Below, piece by piece: positions 6,101-7,209 of a stretch of 7,209 nucleotides of DNA. Source of the DNA: Bacteroidota bacterium (GTDB taxonomy: Bacteria; Bacteroidota; Bacteroidia; Bacteroidales; GCA-2748055); contig JAUVIT010000080.1 of NCBI GenBank assembly GCA_030592605.1, positions 1 to 7,209 of the forward strand, written 5' to 3'. Below the pieces are notes generated by a model that did no database searches, was not told where the DNA came from, and was given only the letters and a program-made list of their open reading frames with translations. The position numbers and the translations under genes are program-made. Every line of letters starts with the position of its first letter. Position 1 is the first letter of the stretch.

Positions 6101-7209
6101 GTCTTTGTTCCCGGAGCGATGGCCTCCTCACCAATGACCGACCGGACTCTCTATTTCCCTTACCTGAGCGATGCCTCCTATGTGATGGCTTCAGTTTGCA
6201 GAAGCTTTGGAATCAATGCCGAATCCCTTCCCATGCAGAACCAGGAGGATCTGGACCTGGCCCGTAAGTATACCTCGGCACGGGAGTGTTTCCCCATGAT
6301 TGCCACCACGGGAAGTTTCCTGAAGAAACTGATGTCACCTGAAGTGGATCCAGCCAAAGTCAGCTTTTTTATGCCCGACCATAATGGCCCCTGCCGCTTT
6401 GGTCAGTACAACCGTTTCCAGCGGGTACTCTTCGACCGCCTGGGCTATGACAAGACCGAGATTATTGCTCCAAGCAATGATGACTCCTATGAATCCATCT
6501 CAGGGGGACACGGTTCCAAGTTCAGGCTCAATGCCTGGAAGGGTTTTGTAGCCATGGATATGCTCCGGAAAATGAAGCAGGAAAGAAGCCCATATGAGTT
6601 AATGCCCGGCACCACCGAAAAGGTATACCAGCAGGCCTTGAAGGACCTGGTAAACTGTATGGAGAATGGTGGCGATAATTTAACCGATACGCTGGCCGGA
6701 ATCGCCTATGCATTTACCCAGATTCCACTCTCCAACGGTAAGCGCAAGCCTGTGATCGCCGTAGTAGGTGAGATCTTTATGCGTGACAATGATTTCTGCA
6801 GTGCCCACCTGGTGAGGAGACTGGAGAAATTTGGAGCCGAAACCTGGATCGCGCCATTTGCAGAGTGGCTTTCATACTCCACCATCCGCTATACCCGCGA
6901 CAGTAAATGGAAAGGTGACTTTAAAGGGGTGGTAAAATCCAAGCTCCTGGAATATTTCCAGGAACGGACCGCCAGCAAGATCATCAAACCCTTCCATGGT
7001 TTGTTTGATGAGGACAAGGAAGTGGCTGTGAAGGATATGCTGAATGCCTGTGGGCCCTACGTGCATCGTCATTACGATGGCGACCCGGCACTGAACCTGG
7101 GCACCTCGGCCATCCTGGCAGACAAGGGAATTGCAGGTATTGCCAATATCCTGCCATTTACCTGCATGCCCGGCACCCTGGTGGCATCGGTATCGGATCA
7201 ATTACGCAA
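3110..7209 (+). CDS. Giant fused 2-hydroxyacyl-CoA dehydratase activase-type protein (3' end outside window)
   Basis: Open for 1366 codons to the window edge. Start: ATG at 3110, with an in-frame TGA at 3101-3103, so no longer N-terminus is possible. Domains in order: a BadF/HgdC-type ASKHA ATPase (about 1-275) with DIGS at 10-13, GGEDSK, CAAGTGSF (C133) and GRCSVF (C173), then FQGGV; a charged linker (about 285-325); a second such ATPase (about 325-595) with DVGS at 331-334, GGQDSK, CAAGTGSF (C451) and DRCTVF (C491); a cysteine cluster C610, C613, C617, C637; a DUF2229-like domain (from IGIPRG at 678) with ETCFP (C728), NCPW (C770) and RCGPDSF (C941); then an HgdB-like part with ECFP (C1060), GPCRFGQY (C1095), DFC (C1230) and PFTCMPG (C1352). 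Related activases use ATP hydrolysis and a [4Fe-4S] cluster to drive electrons to a low-potential acceptor. Fused proteins of about 1400 or more residues are known in anaerobes but their substrates are mostly unknown; probably fewer than 100 residues are missing here. The gene is G+C-richer than the oxidoreductase gene. No dehydratase subunit genes are adjacent in this window. Confidence 0.92.
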   Translation, partial: MKPTYLFGFDIGSISINTVVMDNDGKVIEERYDYNHGKPFEKLKEILDDLEERYSREQFGHISFTGTGGKLAAELLGGTYVNEIVAQSTSVSRLHPEVRTIIEMGGEDSKLIFMDEVDGNASRLSDFELNTLCAAGTGSFLDQQANRIGISIENEFGELSLKSEDPPRIAGRCSVFAKSDMIHLQQIATPVHDIVAGLCFAVARNFISSLGRGKTIKFPVMFQGGVSSNIGMVRAFRDLLGAREDEFLIPEHNTSMGSMGAVLNHLEEGKGEKDSEKAAYKGTGDLDKHIHGEKSRGKTFDPLTPPESDIRKDVYQIPESDKPYEVYLGLDVGSLSTNVVLIDDQNRVIARRYLPTASKPLEAIRRGMSEIYEEIGERVVVKAAGTTGSGRYLTGDFIGADLIRNEITAQATAAIVFDPEVDTIFEIGGQDSKYISIDNGVVVDFEMNKVCAAGTGSFLEEQAEKLDINIIEEFGDMALGACNPAGLGDRCTVFMESDLNAFQQKGVEKENLVGGLAYSIVHNYIQKVVRKKRIGEHILFQGGVTNNRAVVAAFEKVTGKKIHIPPHFDVTGAIGAAMLARDHILQNKLETRFKGFDISKIPYTVDKFTCKACSNQCEIRRVRIEGEKKPLYFGGRCEKWEMDERKGKGQDIPNYFEERLDMLTDGFEPGKEEGKQTIGIPRGLMVFYQQFPYWSTFFKELGFNVVVSDETDNQTVKKALNMIVAETCFPVEIMHGHIYEMLEDKVDYIFTPFIINSKASKDNPTSNMNCPWVQTVPFMVKASIKEEQREKLLSPALNFRYYGKVVEKELYDYFGKRFKLSKKQIVEAMKKADAKQDVFEERVKARGREVMASLPEDKEVLAIIGRPYNTGDPALNLCMVEKLINLDVLPIPMDYLPLEEEHITDDYNKMYWPNGQRILAAARIIARDDRLHGIYMGNFRCGPDSFLAHFVHEEMAGKPYMEIEIDEHGADAGMITRYEAFLDSLRGSRISDNRKKKVFVPGAMASSPMTDRTLYFPYLSDASYVMASVCRSFGINAESLPMQNQEDLDLARKYTSARECFPMIATTGSFLKKLMSPEVDPAKVSFFMPDHNGPCRFGQYNRFQRVLFDRLGYDKTEIIAPSNDDSYESISGGHGSKFRLNAWKGFVAMDMLRKMKQERSPYELMPGTTEKVYQQALKDLVNCMENGGDNLTDTLAGIAYAFTQIPLSNGKRKPVIAVVGEIFMRDNDFCSAHLVRRLEKFGAETWIAPFAEWLSYSTIRYTRDSKWKGDFKGVVKSKLLEYFQERTASKIIKPFHGLFDEDKEVAVKDMLNACGPYVHRHYDGDPALNLGTSAILADKGIAGIANILPFTCMPGTLVASVSDQLR

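Overview
The window most likely comes from an anaerobic or microaerobic member of the Bacteroidota. The support is indirect. Two upstream regions carry exact matches to the Bacteroidota -7 promoter element TAnnTTTG, one of them with a well-spaced TTTG -33 element. The genes lack clear Shine-Dalgarno sequences. Two exported proteins have signal peptides whose predicted cleavage leaves an N-terminal Gln, which is common in this phylum. The genus cannot be read from the sequence.

Layout: positions 1-141 may hold the tail of an unrecognised plus-strand gene. A minus-strand gene (128-1510) encodes a FAD/NAD(P)H-dependent oxidoreductase of the NADH oxidase / CoA-disulfide reductase type with a single redox cysteine. 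It is divergent from a plus-strand series, across a 182-bp control region that contains a good Bacteroidota-type promoter for the oxidoreductase and, in its leader, two interleaved inverted repeats that can fold as an H-type pseudoknot. The plus-strand series is: a small exported protein with an LTxxQ (Spy/CpxP-like) helical domain and a Gly-Tyr-Arg-Gln tandem-repeat tail (1693-2256); an exported PrxQ/BCP-type peroxiredoxin (2360-2920); and, after a 189-bp gap, a very large open reading frame (3110 to the window edge, 1366 codons visible, no stop). This last gene encodes a fused 2-hydroxyacyl-CoA dehydratase activase-type protein with two tandem ASKHA ATPase/iron-sulfur modules, a cysteine cluster, a DUF2229-type domain and HgdB-like C-terminal regions.

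Functionally the neighbourhood has a redox theme: a flavin oxidoreductase, an exported thiol peroxidase, a stress-type periplasmic protein and an ATP-driven iron-sulfur electron-transfer protein of a kind usually oxygen-sensitive. That they act together is inference; spacing and orientation show at least three transcription units rather than one operon. The most notable points are the giant activase fusion, whose two cysteine pairs on one chain suggest an intramolecular version of the cluster normally shared by a homodimer, and the possible structured leader RNA upstream of the oxidoreductase.
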